DNA of 64,000 bases. Origin: Hymenopus coronatus (taxonomy: Eukaryota; Arthropoda; Insecta; Mantodea; Hymenopodidae). Location of the stretch: positions 372,675,132 through 372,739,131 of the forward strand of contig CM060900.1 in NCBI GenBank assembly GCA_030762935.1, given 5' to 3'. Position 1 is the first letter of the stretch; every line of letters starts with the position of its first letter. The position numbers were made by a program, and so were the translations under genes. Below, piece after piece: positions 35,381 to 47,479 of the stretch. The notes beneath the pieces are model-generated. The model worked only from the letters and a program-made list of their open reading frames with translations. It made no database searches and had not been told where the DNA came from.

Positions 35381-36540
35381 TTAAGGGAAGGTCGTGTAAC
35401 CGTCCAGCTCGGCCGGTCTCTGTGCAACAACAGTGTGACTATTTACAGCTACCGCATTGCTATTATTCAATGTACTGCCCAATAGCCACTTTGGTTTCTC
35501 TGAAGTAGGTACGGAGAGTTTCCTGTGTTATCCATGGAAACCACATCAACGTGTGGAAATCCGCAATCCATTAAAAGCTCAAAATTATGCTTTTGGAAGC
35601 ATTTTCAACAACCCTTCAGTTCAGGTTCCTTTGTACAGTAGCAAGATATAGTAATGTGCTCGTATATCCCATCTGAAAGAACCTCATAACAGTACGTTAT
35701 AGTATGTGACAATATTAAGACCACAAGCCACAAGAAATAAGGTTTTTATTTTTGTAATGTTATCATTAACTTGAATTTTATTTGGCTAAATAGCTTAAAG
35801 CATGTATTTAACTGCTAATTTTTGTGTGAATTGTTATTGCCTAATTGTTTCACTGGTGTTATTAATATATTTGTAAGACGTGTGTTCATTCTAATGCAAA
35901 AAGGTTTAAGCAAAGAAGTTTATAATGTGTTGGCTGGAGACGTGACCCAATCGCAACAATGACAGAAAGAGGCGGAAAGTCTTACACTTATGTTCATTGC
36001 TAAAACATACATACGTTACACGGCCTTGGAATGAACGCACGGCAACACAGATATTTCTGTTTATAATTGCTGCAAAGAAAAATGAAGATCGTTTCGCTTA
36101 ACAACGAAACAAGAAGGCGTAAAATTTTAAATTCTGGTGAAAAATAGTGTTGGAACTTGATTCTATGTGTGCTTATGTATCTATATGATTCACAATAAAT
36201 TCAGAAAGAATAACAATATTTATATATGGTAGTTGAAACTAAAATACAGAATGCGTCTCGTATACCACAAACCTGAGAAGAGAGAAGGGTCTACATGGTA
36301 AAAGTATAAAACAAATTAACAAAATTAAATACACACAAACCAACTTTTTCGTTGCAGGTTTCTGCTAGCTCTGTCGTTTTGGAATGACAAACAAGTGCAA
36401 ATAAAAATACGGATAATTTCGGAATGATTTCCTTACACAGGATCTTTTAAAGCTACAGTTACTATTAAGTACTATTTACTATTATTATTATTGTTGTTAT
36501 TATTATTTATATGATCAAAAGCTGCTAAGAGCTCTCAAAA
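35381..36540. other. Unannotated AT-rich sequence
   Basis: Nothing recognised apart from a short ATT-rich run at about 36475-36510. Confidence 0.4.
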
Positions 36541-36544
36541 CCTT

Positions 36545-37145
36545 TTTCTTTCTCTAGGACGTATGTACAACGAACATAGTAGGTAGAGAAGGTCTTGTAT
36601 TTCACCTAAAATCTGATAGCGAGATTTCAGTGGAAATGTATATTTTAAAGCCCCTTAAATCCAAAACAAAATTAAATAAAAGCATTTTAGAGCAAAATGT
36701 CAGCTTGTGGTGTATGTGTGTGTGTGTGTGGACAGCATATCTCAAAAACGAAAAGTCCATGAAATACCAAACTTAGTATTTTGGTTCAGCAACTCCCAAA
36801 GATGCGACGAAGATTTTCAATAAAATTCCCCTCCCCAAACCACCCTTTACATGGAAATTTTGATTCTCTCGAAAATGGGTCCAACGATGTTGATTAAACT
36901 GCCGTGTATTACAGATCTTTCATGGCAAAATGTATATTTTGAATTTCTTAGAAGTAACCTCTGAAATCTTCATTCTGAATGGCTTTTGCATAACTGGTAA
37001 ACCGTAAGTGATAGACAGAAACTTACTGCACCAAAAATGCAAATCTCTTCAAAGCACACGATGTGACATTTACATTTTCGTTGTGGAGTAACCGTTTCCG
37101 AAATATTCCTTGTTATTGGTTTCAGTTTTAAAATACTTATACTTA
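36545..37145 (+). repeat. REP900 copy, forward, 3'-truncated
   Basis: Left end 'catagtaggtagagaaggtc', a TG tract (36710-36730), 'ataccaaacttagtattttg', 'cttttgcataactggtaaac', 'ccttgttattggtttcagtt'. Similarity ends at about 37140, before the usual right third. Confidence 0.75.
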
Positions 37146-37241
37146 GGGATAGAATCTTGGGGACCGATAGCGGGACAGAATCGAAGTAAGCGCAGCATAG
37201 TATACAGTTGTGATGTGTTGATAATGCAATGTGTGCTAATA

Positions 37242-37491
37242 GGGCCGGTCCCCATGGCCGCGCTCGCTAAAGCGTCTCGCTTTGGTGTTTCGCAGCGCAG
37301 GGGATCGTGGATTCGAGTCTCACCTTGGGCATGGGTGTTATATGTTTGTGCAATGTGTATATGTTTGTAAAAGAAACAGTAAAACCAGTAAACCAGTAAT
37401 CAGTAAAACCTACGGGGGGAAATGTAAATAGGGATACAGTACCGGAGTCCTGATCAGACTCCGTTACTGTTTTTAAAAAAAAAAAAAAAAA
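37242..37491 (+). mobile_element. SINE, group B, best copy
   Basis: Head 'gggccggtccccatggccgc', A-box-like 'gctcgctaaagcg', B-box-like 'gattcgagtctcac'. The body has repeated 'gtaaaaccagtaaaccagta', the terminal hairpin 'ggagtcctgatcagactcc', and an A17 tail. It serves as the reference for the copies at 12315, 30788 and 48629. Confidence 0.85.
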
Positions 37492-38364
37492 TAGAAGGAA
37501 CATGGGGCAGTTGCCTGGTAGTGGTTGCATGGTAGACTGATGTTTTCATTAGCAGTGGAAGGCGATTGAGTTTAGGTATGTGGTAAACATAAATACTACT
37601 GATTTACGGGAACAATTTTAATATTTACATACATTCAATTGCTGTTGTGCAACAAGTCATCAGCATAATTATCCGTTTCATTTTCTCTCAAGATATATAG
37701 ACTACAATGCACAATAACATACATTCGTTACGTCTCAAATGTGAATCATCTCCGATTGGCACGTAAACAAACTCTACATTGTGAATTAACTTCGTTTCAC
37801 ATCACAAAATACGCAAAACGGAAATAGTACACATCGCCGACTATTGGGTAACATACTCCAACCGCAATTATTTCCGTAGCACATTTCGCATTTCACGCAT
37901 TATTCAAAATGCGACATTTTTTTCCAAACACTGTCTTCACTTTCTTTTTCACAGGGTTTAAAGCAGGTGACACGTGTCTCTGATTAATTGCTTGCACAAG
38001 TTAATCCATAGCTTTCAGGGCTCGAGGCATTTCAATGTTCAATGTTTCCAAGTATGTGTTATTGTCGTAGATATATGTGCAAAGTTCTTCTGTGTGAATT
38101 GCTAATATTCATGCAGGCCATTCAATCAAGATATTTTACAATCTTGATTGAAAAGCATCCACATCATCAAAGGTATTATTTACCTCTAAAACAGTTTTCT
38201 AATATACAGCAGTATACAGCTACGTTCCCCAATGCGTTACTACAGGTTGTTTACACACGGCGCGTGCAGTCGCTAACGCATACCTATCTCCTATCTACTC
38301 GATAGGTATGCAACTGGTATGCGCATGTGTCCCGCTATAGGTCCCCAGGATGCTATACCTACTT
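37492..38364. other. Unannotated sequence with a strong hairpin
   Basis: A perfect 11-bp stem with a 12-base loop lies at 38278-38311 (gcatacctatc / gataggtatgc). No gene is seen. Confidence 0.45.
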
Positions 38365-38760
38365 ATACCTTTTTACTGTCTCTATCACGTATGTACAGTG
38401 TATATAACCGATAGACAAGGTATTCTATCCCACCCAAAGCTCGATACCAAGAATTCACCGGAAATACATGTTTTGATAACTCATGAATCCAAAACAGCAT
38501 ATTTTTTTTCAAACAGGAGGTGATTCGTGTTTCTTTTGTTTTACTCCTAGTCATAGAAAGGAAACCAATTTCAATGGCAACCGCATAGTGATAGGTTTTA
38601 AATATTTGACTGTCGCCTTAGTGTATTCCCTTAGTTCCCTACTGCTAATGTTTATCTCGATTAGCTTGGGGTAGAAAGAAGAGTTATCTCTTGTAAGAAG
38701 ATTGATTGTAGAACAGGTAAAAAGGTCATGTGAATGGAACACATCAGATTTTTAATTGAT
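38365..38760 (+). repeat. REP900 copy with internal deletion
   Basis: The left about 145 bp ('gataccaagaattcaccgga', 'cagcatatttttttt') join directly, near 38505, to the right about 250 bp ('cttttgttttactcctagtc', 'gtttatctcgattagcttgg', 'aaaggtcatgtgaatggaac'). The middle half of the family is missing while both ends are kept. Confidence 0.75.
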
Positions 38761-38859
38761 TTATTGTGAACATGACAGGTTTCCCTAATTACAATTTTCA
38801 CTTAAATCGATAGCTATAGTATTATTTAATCACAGCATAATGTAAAGAAATTTTGTGTC

Positions 38860-39475
38860 ACATTCACATGAATATTTCTACCTGTTCTGTAAAAAAACCT
38901 GTTCTTACAAAATGTTCTTCTTTTATTTACATCATGCTAGTCGAGAGGAACATTAAAAGAAGTATTCTTATTACTTGCTTCCTTGTAAGTAGAAGGGAAA
39001 TAAGGAAATACATTAGGTTAAAGCGATAGACAAATCCTTTCAAAGCTGGTCGCTATATGTAACAATCAAAATTCGGCTCTCTCTACATGGCCAGCAATAA
39101 AACACAAGATACAAAATGAATGGCAACTTCTTGTTTGAGAAATGCATAAGTATTGTAAATTTGATAGAAATAATAAGAAATGTCTAAGAAATAGCTAACT
39201 CTGTGATAGAAAACGAATATGGTATCAATGTGTTTTTAAACGAGATCTACATTTTTATGTAGTAAGTTTTTGTCTATATTTTACGGTTTATCAATTATGC
39301 AAAAGTCATCCAAAATGAAGAGGACTTCAGAGGCTCCAAGAAATTCAGGATGTAGAGTTTCTTTGTCATGCAAACGCTTTAGTATACGACATTTGAATCA
39401 AAATCATTAGTCATTTTAGAGGAAATAAAACATTTCGAAACATCTTCCATGAAAAGGGTATTTTGGGGTGGGGGA
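38860..39475 (-). repeat. REP900 copy, reverse, truncated
   Basis: Runs from 'ttgtgtcacattcacatgaa' through 'gttaaagcgatagacaaatc' and 'cgagatctacatttttatgt' to 'aaagggtattttggggtggg', where a tRNA-like fragment begins. Confidence 0.7.
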
Positions 39476-39535
39476 GCTTGTTGAACATAGCGGGATTCGA
39501 ACCCGCGACCCTTTCGCAGCAGAACTTGTTTGTCG
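39476..39535 (-). mobile_element. tRNA-like SINE head fragment
   Basis: The minus strand reads 'gctgcgaaagggtcgcgggt' then tcgaatcccgctatg. This is a good B box/T-arm with part of an anticodon arm, but there is no complete cloverleaf or acceptor stem. It resembles 54147-54281, so it is a SINE remnant rather than a tRNA gene. Confidence 0.5.
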
Positions 39536-41379
39536 TCAGAAAACCTCTTCTAACTTTCATGGAAATGGACAAAGCACAGTTAACTACTCAAAAGACCAAT
39601 TATGAGGCTAATCATTTCGAGACTGCTAAATGCAAAACATTCGTATTTTGCCTTAACCACGAGTATCTTGTACTCATTATTCTAATCATATTGTAATTAT
39701 TCCATTAGTAATCTGACAACTTCTGTACTGTAAATATCAACATGAACTTGCTGATAAATGTAAAAATGTTTCGTTCAGAGTTACGAGTTAACGAGAGTAA
39801 AACAACTTTCTTGTCTCTTTGCAAAAGGAATATATTATAGTTTAATATTATCTAAAATCTTTTGGTAAAATTTTGTTAGTATCCTAGACTCTTATTGTCC
39901 TAATCAGTTCCTTATCTCCATCCTCAACATCACTAACGGTAAATTGCATTTAAAATATAGTATTATAGGTGTACATATATCAGTTTATTTTTCCCATTCA
40001 TTTTCTTTCATTATCTGTTATGATAAAACATGTTGTAAGAATAAATAAATAAATGTGCAGGTTTTTAGAGGGGTTTCGTAAGGTAGAATTAGCTAACGAC
40101 TCTGCAGCGACTCGGAGCTTTCAGTACTAACTTCGTTACTTCCTCTACCGAGGGCCTGGCGTGCAGCTTTGTTCCTGTGCAACTACCTAATACACTCCGA
40201 CCATGAGGTTTGTTGTTGTACCTCTATTGGTGTCGAAAATTATATTTTTGTATCACTTAGGATCTGAGCAATAACATCCCTAACTTGGTTCGGTGTCGTT
40301 TTGAAGCACCCCGTATATTCCAACTTTTCAATATGTCAGCGAAACAATGACACCAAGGACAGTCGAACCATCATATCTGAAAATGAGCTCTGAAATTTCG
40401 TCTCTCGTAAGGGCTCTTTTATACCGAGAGGTACTAACTATTCATGCACGTCGTCAGAAAATGCACGTACAGTAACCACCACGTCTCAGCCGCGCTCAGA
40501 AATCTCTTCAAACCGTTACTCGAGTATCATGATGGATGAAAGCACAACGATTTGCATTAACACCTACCTGTTCCTAGGTAGAAGTATAAGATATTACTTG
40601 GGAACCGACCTTTAGTTAAATACATTTTTTTCTTTTTGCAGTTACAAGCACGAAACTTACTACGAATACTGAATATACCGCCACAACCACAAATAAAAAG
40701 TTTATTTCACATAAAAATGCATAATTTTAGAACTAAAATGTGTAATTGAATATTTTGTACAACTGAGTTATTAGTATATATTTTATGCACCTTTTTACCA
40801 ATATACCGAACACATTTTCAATGTTTAAGCTGTGCAATCTTCTGCATATCCTGTAGCCTTATATTCGATTACTTGTGGTCAACAGCTCACTGCAACACAA
40901 ACATATACACGTAACACGCAGAAAGGAAGTTTCACATGTCAGAGTACTGCACCATGCACTTTAACTCAACACGAATAGGCGCTCGAGTTGTTATTGTATT
41001 CTTGTTGCTTCAGTTCAGAAGTGCTGGGCCATGCTTATTATACGTGTTGAGTGGTTCGTGTATGACTGCTACCAAAATGTCGAAGGTAAAATGCAGTGAA
41101 AGTTTTCGGTTGCAGCAATATGCTAAAATAATGCTCAGGTGCATTCAGCACAGATGAAAAAATTCTATATGGCCAGCCTTGTGGAAAGTCTATAAGAGCC
41201 GATCAACGCTCCTAAGTAACGCAGTATTTACTCGGCAACAAACATATCTTTGTTTCACGTTCTTCTGTGAAGCATTATGAACGTTTTAACAAATGTTTTC
41301 TTAATTTTAATGGACAAAAAATACATGCATTTAATGTTTAGCACCTAAAAATCCGTTCCCTAGTTATTACACAATGGAA
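39536..41379. other. Unannotated sequence
   Basis: No gene recognised. About 40070-40560 is somewhat GC-richer and may be a decayed element. A 73-codon frame at 40936-41157 has no domain. Confidence 0.4.
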
Positions 41380-41830
41380 GGGTCTCCTCGCGCACAACGA
41401 CGTGCAAGATCTAATATTGCTTCCACCACCAAGAATGAAGATTTGAAGTGAAGAACCACAGGAGACTACAGGCCGCAGAGACGCAGTTAGTTCCTAACAG
41501 TTCTAGGCTCGAGGACCCGTGCCACTGCTGCAGATACCTGGAGAGGGCGATGAAGGACCCATCAAACAAGAAGCCTCTAGTGTCCAATAGCAGTACTAGT
41601 TCCTTTGGGCAAGCATTCGCGTCATCTGTTTCGCACCGCCAAATGCTACGAAACCTAAAAGCATACCTGAAAATGAGAAGGAAACGAAACGAAAAAGAAA
41701 TGATGCAAAAGAAATCGTGGTAGATGAGAAACCACCCGGATATTCGTCTACCAACCAGGGAGAACCACATGATTCCAATCGACAGCAATCGAATCCGGGA
41801 AATCCCGAAGTCAATCTCATACGTTACTGC
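41380..41830 (-). mobile_element. SINE, group F-like, diverged (minus strand)
   Basis: The reverse complement has 'ggattcgattgctgtcgatt' (B-box-like), 'gtggttctccctggttggta', 'gacgaatatccgggtggttt'. This is the same order of core words as 34700-35105 and 51480-51980. Long frames on both strands (125 and 91 codons) lie inside it and are not credible genes. Confidence 0.45.
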
Positions 41831-42445
41831 GGAGCCATTTGACTCGGTTTAAAACCTACTTTACTACTTGTACATTTGACCAGTGAGGATTGGTTTGCGA
41901 TTACTTTATGATACTGCTAAATTAGAACGTGTGGCAGCGGAAGATATTCGCGATAAAGGGTTAGCCATCTTGAAAGGTATAGCACTAAATATGGCGTAGT
42001 AAGAAGCCATTTTTAGGTGCACCAACTGCTACAGAATGTTTCGCAAGATTTGAACTCGCAATTGTGAAATGTAAGCCATTTTTATGTACGTTGGGGTTGC
42101 TTGATAATGTTATGCTATACGAGCTCTTCTTGAAAGCTAGTTTTCTTGTCCATATTTTTTGGAAAGATGAGTCTGGTTGTTCCTAACCAACTCGAGAAAG
42201 GTTTAAATCTAAAGCATGTAAAACATCTCACAAAGTGGTTGATTAGTTTTTGTTTATGAAGTCCTAGAAATTCTCAAAGTCCTATTATTCTTTATACAAA
42301 ACAGAAGTTCTTCAGTTTTTAAAGCAAAACAAAAAATTGACGTTACTGTTAAAACTTAAAACATGAAGCCACATTATTCACCACATATTAATGGAAATCA
42401 TCAAACCAAAGGTTAAAAACTTTTTTTTTCCATATTTTACGCAAA
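41831..42445. other. Unannotated AT-rich sequence
   Basis: Nothing recognised. Confidence 0.4.
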
Positions 42446-43100
42446 TACTAGCTGAAATTCCCGGCGTTGTCCTGTGTATTACGGTTTAGAAAAGAAATAA
42501 TATTTCAAATTTTGTTTACCTACGTTTATAAAAGATGTATGTATGTATGTATGTATGTATGTATGTACGTATGTACGTGTGCATGCTTGTATCTTCCTTA
42601 AACTTCTACATCGTTGCATGTTTCGATCCAATTCGGAAGTCAAAGTTCGGGATAAGAGTAGCGCTAGAAAAATGTTAAGAGAGGTAACTGGGAGACTTAA
42701 CTACGAAATGACACTGCTTAATCAATACTTTTCCTAATTAGCAATCAAAGGAAGTTGTTTTCTTTTTCTGTTGTTCATTTTAGGAGCGGAACAATAGTCC
42801 TGCCCAAACGGAAGAGTAGGTTGAAAAATGCTCGGAGGGAGGCAATCTGGAAACTTTTCTGCACGAAAAGGCTTGTTTTATAAATGTTTTACTAAATAGG
42901 GATATGGTGTTTTCTTCGTTATTTAAGGAATAGAAACTCCAAACTACCCTAATGGAAGAGGGCTACAAAATGCTTGATTGGAGGCAATGTTTACATTTTT
43001 CGCATGAATAGGTCTTTATTCTGGATTATTTTGTTAAATTACACAATGTTGTAGGTATACACCTTAAATCCACGGACAACGCCGGAACTTCACCAAGTAG
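42446..43100. mobile_element. Inverted-repeat element with CCGGCGTTGTCC ends
   Basis: The left end 'ttcccggcgttgtcctgtgt' (42459 on) matches the complement of the right end, 'ttccggcgttgtccgtggat' (43067-43100). Inside are an ATGT microsatellite (42535-42566) and two diverged blocks of about 150 bp (42785-42900 and 42945-43030) sharing 'gaagag', 'aaaatgctyggaggcaat' and 'ataaatg'. No coding remnant was recognised. Confidence 0.5.
42535..42566. repeat. (ATGT)n microsatellite
   Basis: About eight ATGT units followed by imperfect ones. Confidence 0.9.
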
Positions 43101-43316
43101 ATTTCCATCTAAAGGGTGGTTTGGGGTTACGGAATTTTCTAGAAGAATTCCACGGACAACGCCGGAAACTTCACCGAGTAGATTTCCATCTAAAGGTCGG
43201 TTTGGGGTTTACGGAATTTTCTAGAAAAATTCCACGGACAACGCCGGAAACTTCACCGAGTAGATTTCCATCTAAAGGGTGGTTTGGGGTTACGGAATTT
43301 TCTAGAAAAATTCCGT
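43070..43316. repeat. Tandem repeat, about 81-bp unit, three copies
   Basis: The word 'cacggacaac' begins units at 43071, 43151 and 43233. Each unit joins 'cacggacaacgccggaaact' (end of the inverted-repeat element) to 'tttccatctaaagggtggtt' then 'acggaattttctag'. The latter words are the REP900 interior seen as 'ttccatgtaaagggtaattg' elsewhere. The unit is therefore a hybrid of two repeats, amplified in place. Confidence 0.9.
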
Positions 43317-44010
43317 TCGCATCGTTGGAAGATGGAGAATTGAAATACTAAGTTTGATATTTAACAGAATTGTACCGGTACACGAGAACTGTTTCTAATT
43401 TTTTTTTCCTTTATTCAGCGGACCTCAAAGTGTATATTTCCATTGAAATCTCGGAATAGAATTTTTTGGTCAAATATAATAGTTCCCCTATTGTTACAGT
43501 GCGTATTAGAGAAAGATAACATTCAAAAGTCATTGTTGTTCTTACCTGAAAGTTGCAATTTTATTGTTTTAGCCTTAGTTTGCACCTGCCAAATAGCTTT
43601 CTCTTTTTTGGAATAACTAAAGAATTATTACAAAAGGCATATAAAAATGAAAATTCTCAAGACAATGTAAATTTAAAACACTGAGAAAACACTATGCAAG
43701 ACAACAAAATGCCGCAGTCTATAGTAATTTCTCGTGAAAGTAGCCGATATCCACGAGTTCATATTCGGGCTGACTCGTCGCTGCTTATAGAGAAAATAGT
43801 TCGGTAGCATCACCATAACCGTGTTTCTCATGAGGAGTCAACACACACTAACTAATAAGAAAATACAAAGAAAGGCAAAAATAAAAGAAGGACAAAAATT
43901 AACAAATATAATATTCTTATGTAGTGCTTGAGTTATTACGATTATCGTTGAGAAATATATGAATGGTCTTGTGAGTTTTTATAGGTATCATATAAAATTA
44001 AACAATTAAT
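43317..44010. repeat. Local duplication, copy 1 (with REP900 reverse end)
   Basis: A REP900 reverse end (43340-43515) is followed by a specific stretch containing 'aagaattattacaaaaggca', 'aacactgagaaaacactatg', 'tatagagaaaatagttcggt' and 'gttattacgattatcgttga'. The same order recurs in 44085-44965. Confidence 0.8.
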
Positions 44011-44084
44011 CGAAATAAATGGGATGGAATCTCCAATTTTAACCTAAATAACAATTTGTGTCTGTCATAAAAATACCCGAAACA

Positions 44085-44965
44085 TTGGTATTTCAACTAA
44101 AATAGTTTAGAGTCATTTTTGAGAAAATTAAATTTTTGAAAAATATTCATCTAAAGGGATTATTTTTAAAATCTTCGTATCGCATTGTAAAATATACAGA
44201 ATTTGAATACTACGTTTGATATTTAACGGAATTTTCGTTTTTGAGTTTTGTTATTCACACACATGTACGCGCGAAGCTTATGCTGAAATTTCTTTTTTAA
44301 TTCAAGGAGCCTCAAAAATGTCTATTTCTGGTGAAATTTCAACATGGATTTTTGGATAGAATGCAAAACCTTCAATACTGACTATATAGAGTAGAGAAAG
44401 TAAAAATTCAAAGTAAGTATTGCTCTTATCTGAACGTCACAATTCCATCATTTTGGTCTTTGCTTGCACTTGCACATGGGCCTTGCGTTTTTGTTTTTTT
44501 TTTTCTCTTTTTTTTCTGTTTTTTTTTTTGCGGCATTTAAGAATTATTACTGAAGATACTTTAAGAATTAAAACTCTTAGAACTCTAAAAATAAAAACAC
44601 TGAGAAAACTCTATGTAAAACAACACGGATACCACAAGGTTTCTCGTGAATGCAGCCCACATCCTTGTCACATAAGGGCTGCCTCGTCGCTATTTATAGA
44701 GAAAATAGTTCGGGAACGGAATATGGCCTTATTTATTATGAGTAATCAACACACATTTAGAGACACATTTACAGCACAAGAAAGACAAAACAAAAGAAAA
44801 CAATACAAAGCATTGAAGTTATTGATGTGTCGTCGTCGTCGTCGCAGCAGCAGCAGTAGTAGTAGTAGTATGTTGGTAATAGTCGAACTGTTACGATTAT
44901 CGTTGAGAAGCATACAGATGGCCTTGGTGAGCTGTTGTAGGTATCAGACAAAACTAGATAATTAA
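44085..44965. repeat. Local duplication, copy 2 (with REP900 reverse end)
   Basis: A REP900 reverse end (44085-44400) is followed by 'aagaattattactgaagata', 'aacactgagaaaactctatg', 'tatagagaaaatagttcggg' and 'ctgttacgattatcgttgag', paralleling copy 1. Copy 2 carries extra poly-T tracts (44488-44530) and a GTC/AGC/AGT microsatellite. A 181-codon plus-strand frame exists only here and is rejected as a gene. Confidence 0.8.
44828..44871. repeat. Compound (GTC)n(AGC)n(AGT)n microsatellite
   Basis: Trinucleotide runs inside copy 2 of the local duplication; absent from copy 1. Confidence 0.9.
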
Positions 44966-45310
44966 TCGTGTGAAATATTCAGCGGAATTTTGAACCCTCA
45001 GCCAGGCAGTGACTTTTAACTTGTGTCAAAATGTATCTGTGTCAAGTTTGGTCGAAATAAATGCAACGGTGTTGAAGTCTATAAGGAATATACCGTGCCT
45101 TCACCTTACGCCAAAGCCACAACCGCTTTATATGCATATCCACCGGGGCGGAAGTGACCTTGGTATTATGTCACTGCGCAAAAGCGGAGCAGGACGTGTC
45201 AAGGGTACGTTTATCAGCTGGGAGCTACCTCAGTCGCTGCTTCGTATTGTGAAGTTTTTCGACAATAGTGTGTCGTGTGTGATTTACTTATAAATGTTAT
45301 TCCCTTATTA
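44966..45310. other. Unannotated sequence
   Basis: A 94-codon frame (45009-45293) has no domain I recognise. It could be the 5' flank of the transposase relic. Confidence 0.35.
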
Positions 45311-45690
45311 GTCCATGGAAATGCCTGGCAACTAATTCACGGTGAACAGCGTACTTATGTGTATGATACACGAGTGAAAACTGAATCATATTTACAGGTG
45401 TGTAAACAATTTCCGTAGCAATTTTCTGGTTATCCAGTTAGGGTAAAGATACTGAGATGTTTGTTCAATAAATTTAGAACTGAATCGTTAAACGCTAGAT
45501 TAAAGAACTGAAGACGACCTGTTCTAACGGAGGAAAAGCTAGACGAAAGTGGTGCTGTATTCGAACGTTCACCTAAGTAGTCTCTCAGTCGTGTTGTACA
45601 GCAAGTGGGTATGTTATAAACCTCTGTTCATAGAGATAATGAGCTTTTAAAACTGAACCCCTACTGTGCGACATCGTGCAAACATTATGA
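45311..45690 (+). pseudogene. Transposase N-terminus relic (helix-turn-helix type, mariner-like)
   Basis: A single plus-strand frame from 45311 reads WQLIHGEQRTYVYDTRVKTE, then SYLQVCKQF, and further on LTEEKLDESGAVFERSPK and HRDNELLKLNPY. It is interrupted by four stops (after QFP, after RLKN, after RSPK and after VGML) but needs no frameshift over about 120 codons. The layout fits the N-terminal DNA-binding half of mariner/Tc1-like transposases that I remember as abundant in cockroach and termite genomes. The catalytic half is not visible downstream. Family placement is from memory of the motif order. Confidence 0.7.
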
Positions 45691-47479
45691 ATCTAACGCA
45701 AGGGGAACTTATGCGTATGCATGGTAATTTAATCAATGTCAAGAATGTCTTTTATCAGATGGACACCACTGCCAATAACACTTATAACAAGGTTAGTACT
45801 CATTACATATATGTTATTAACACTCATGAGTAAGTAACACGGGAGCTACGGAACGGAAAACTCCGCAGTCTAAGTAGGCTGTGTGTGGAGCAAGCATTCG
45901 CGCGCTCCGCAAATCATAAAACGAAGGCGCTGTACGTACCTCACCCATCCATCAACGTTTACACATTAAGATGTTTTAATGCTACTTAAGTTAGCGTTTC
46001 CTTAAATATTAAAATATTGATTATTAAAAATGAATGTACAAAAATATTTTTGCACTTTGGTTACAGATAAATATTGTTGGAAATTTCAAAGAAAAATATC
46101 TCGGGAACAATTTAACTTATAACGCAGCAGTTTGGCTTCTTTTACTAACAATTTACAGCTTCTAGTGTTGGGCTGAAGTGGATTTCCAATACGACTAAAC
46201 CGTTAAAACAGTTTTAATTTGTATACACTCTGTCTGGTACGTGTGTTTTTACAATTTTGTGATTTTCACGACTAAACCAAATTTTTAAGCAAACAAACAG
46301 AAAAATAGTAAAAGTTCAAAAACAATTGCAACTACAGCGCAAAATGAAGTTAATGTGAAACAAAAATTATAGACTCTTCTACAATTAAATGAGTTTTATT
46401 CGTATTTCATACTTCAGATGTGAATTTCACAAAACAACACCTTTCAATGTAAATGAGTTGCTTTTACTGAAGGCGTATAGCGGCATAAAGCGTTTACCAC
46501 ATATTTCAAATAATTCCATGACCACATGGAACTGCTTTAGTTGAAGTTGTTCCAATTGTTTGTTTAAAAGTAAAATGTCGGAAACGTTATTGAAAACGTT
46601 AAGAGGTTCATAAAGAGGTCATATTTTTTTTCTAATCAGTATCTTAATAGTAAAGACAAATTAATGTGCTCAGACTGGACAAACTTCATGTGAAAAGTTC
46701 ATATTTCTATGTCAAAAGGTCTTTAACATAGCTAATTTAACATTCGTGAGAAATGGCTTGAAAACTCCCCTATATGAATTGCAGAGAAAACTATTCGAAG
46801 AAGCGTCATGAGATAATTATAGTATACTTCAAATATTCCAAAAGAATCTTTTTTCAGCCGTTGGTTGTGTTAATACTCGTTTTCAATAAGAACATTCTGA
46901 AAGGTAGTACACTCCATTGAAATAACTTGTGAAATCAATCGATATTAGCCCGATACATAATGCGGAATGTGAACGTGAATTTAATGTCATTAATCTAACC
47001 TGACTAATTAGAGAAATCGTTTAAAAATTAGAATCCTTAAAATCCACGTTTATTTCAATAAATCGCCTTCAGTATGCTTTATCAATGCAGAAAAGTTTTC
47101 AATAATAAGATGGATCGAGTGTCTCCGCCACAGTGCAGTAGACAAAGCAAGCGGAAAACCATCACAGCTTCAGGAGTGCTCTCATTCTTCTTGTACATTC
47201 AGCTAAGCTTTGTAAGTTAAAATGACAAATAGTGTAATTTTGTAAATCTTCCCCTGTATAAGGGTGTTCCAACTTGGGTGCTCGCCAAAAAGCGGCGAGT
47301 AACACGCGACTCGCAGGGGTCTATCTGCAAAATACAATACGCCGCAGCAATTAGGTAAACTGTCGTCACGACTGTTGGAAATTAAGTGGCAAACAAGTGT
47401 GTGGTATGACCTTTTCCCAGTGACGTGTTAATCATAATACTCAACTTCTGGCTCTAATCCGAGTTGTTTGGTTAAGTAA
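45691..47479. other. Unannotated AT-rich sequence
   Basis: No gene or repeat recognised. Confidence 0.4.

Noticed and set aside
39476..39535. tRNA gene on the minus strand
   Set aside because: Only the T arm and part of the anticodon arm are present.
41411..41788. 125-codon minus-strand and 91-codon plus-strand frames
   Set aside because: Both lie inside a SINE-like element (41380-41830); frames on opposite strands reflect its base composition.
44420..44965. 181-codon plus-strand open frame, the longest in the window
   Set aside because: It lies in copy 2 of a local duplication, is built from poly-T and trinucleotide repeats (Phe, Arg, Ser runs), and the sister copy at 43317-44010 does not keep it.
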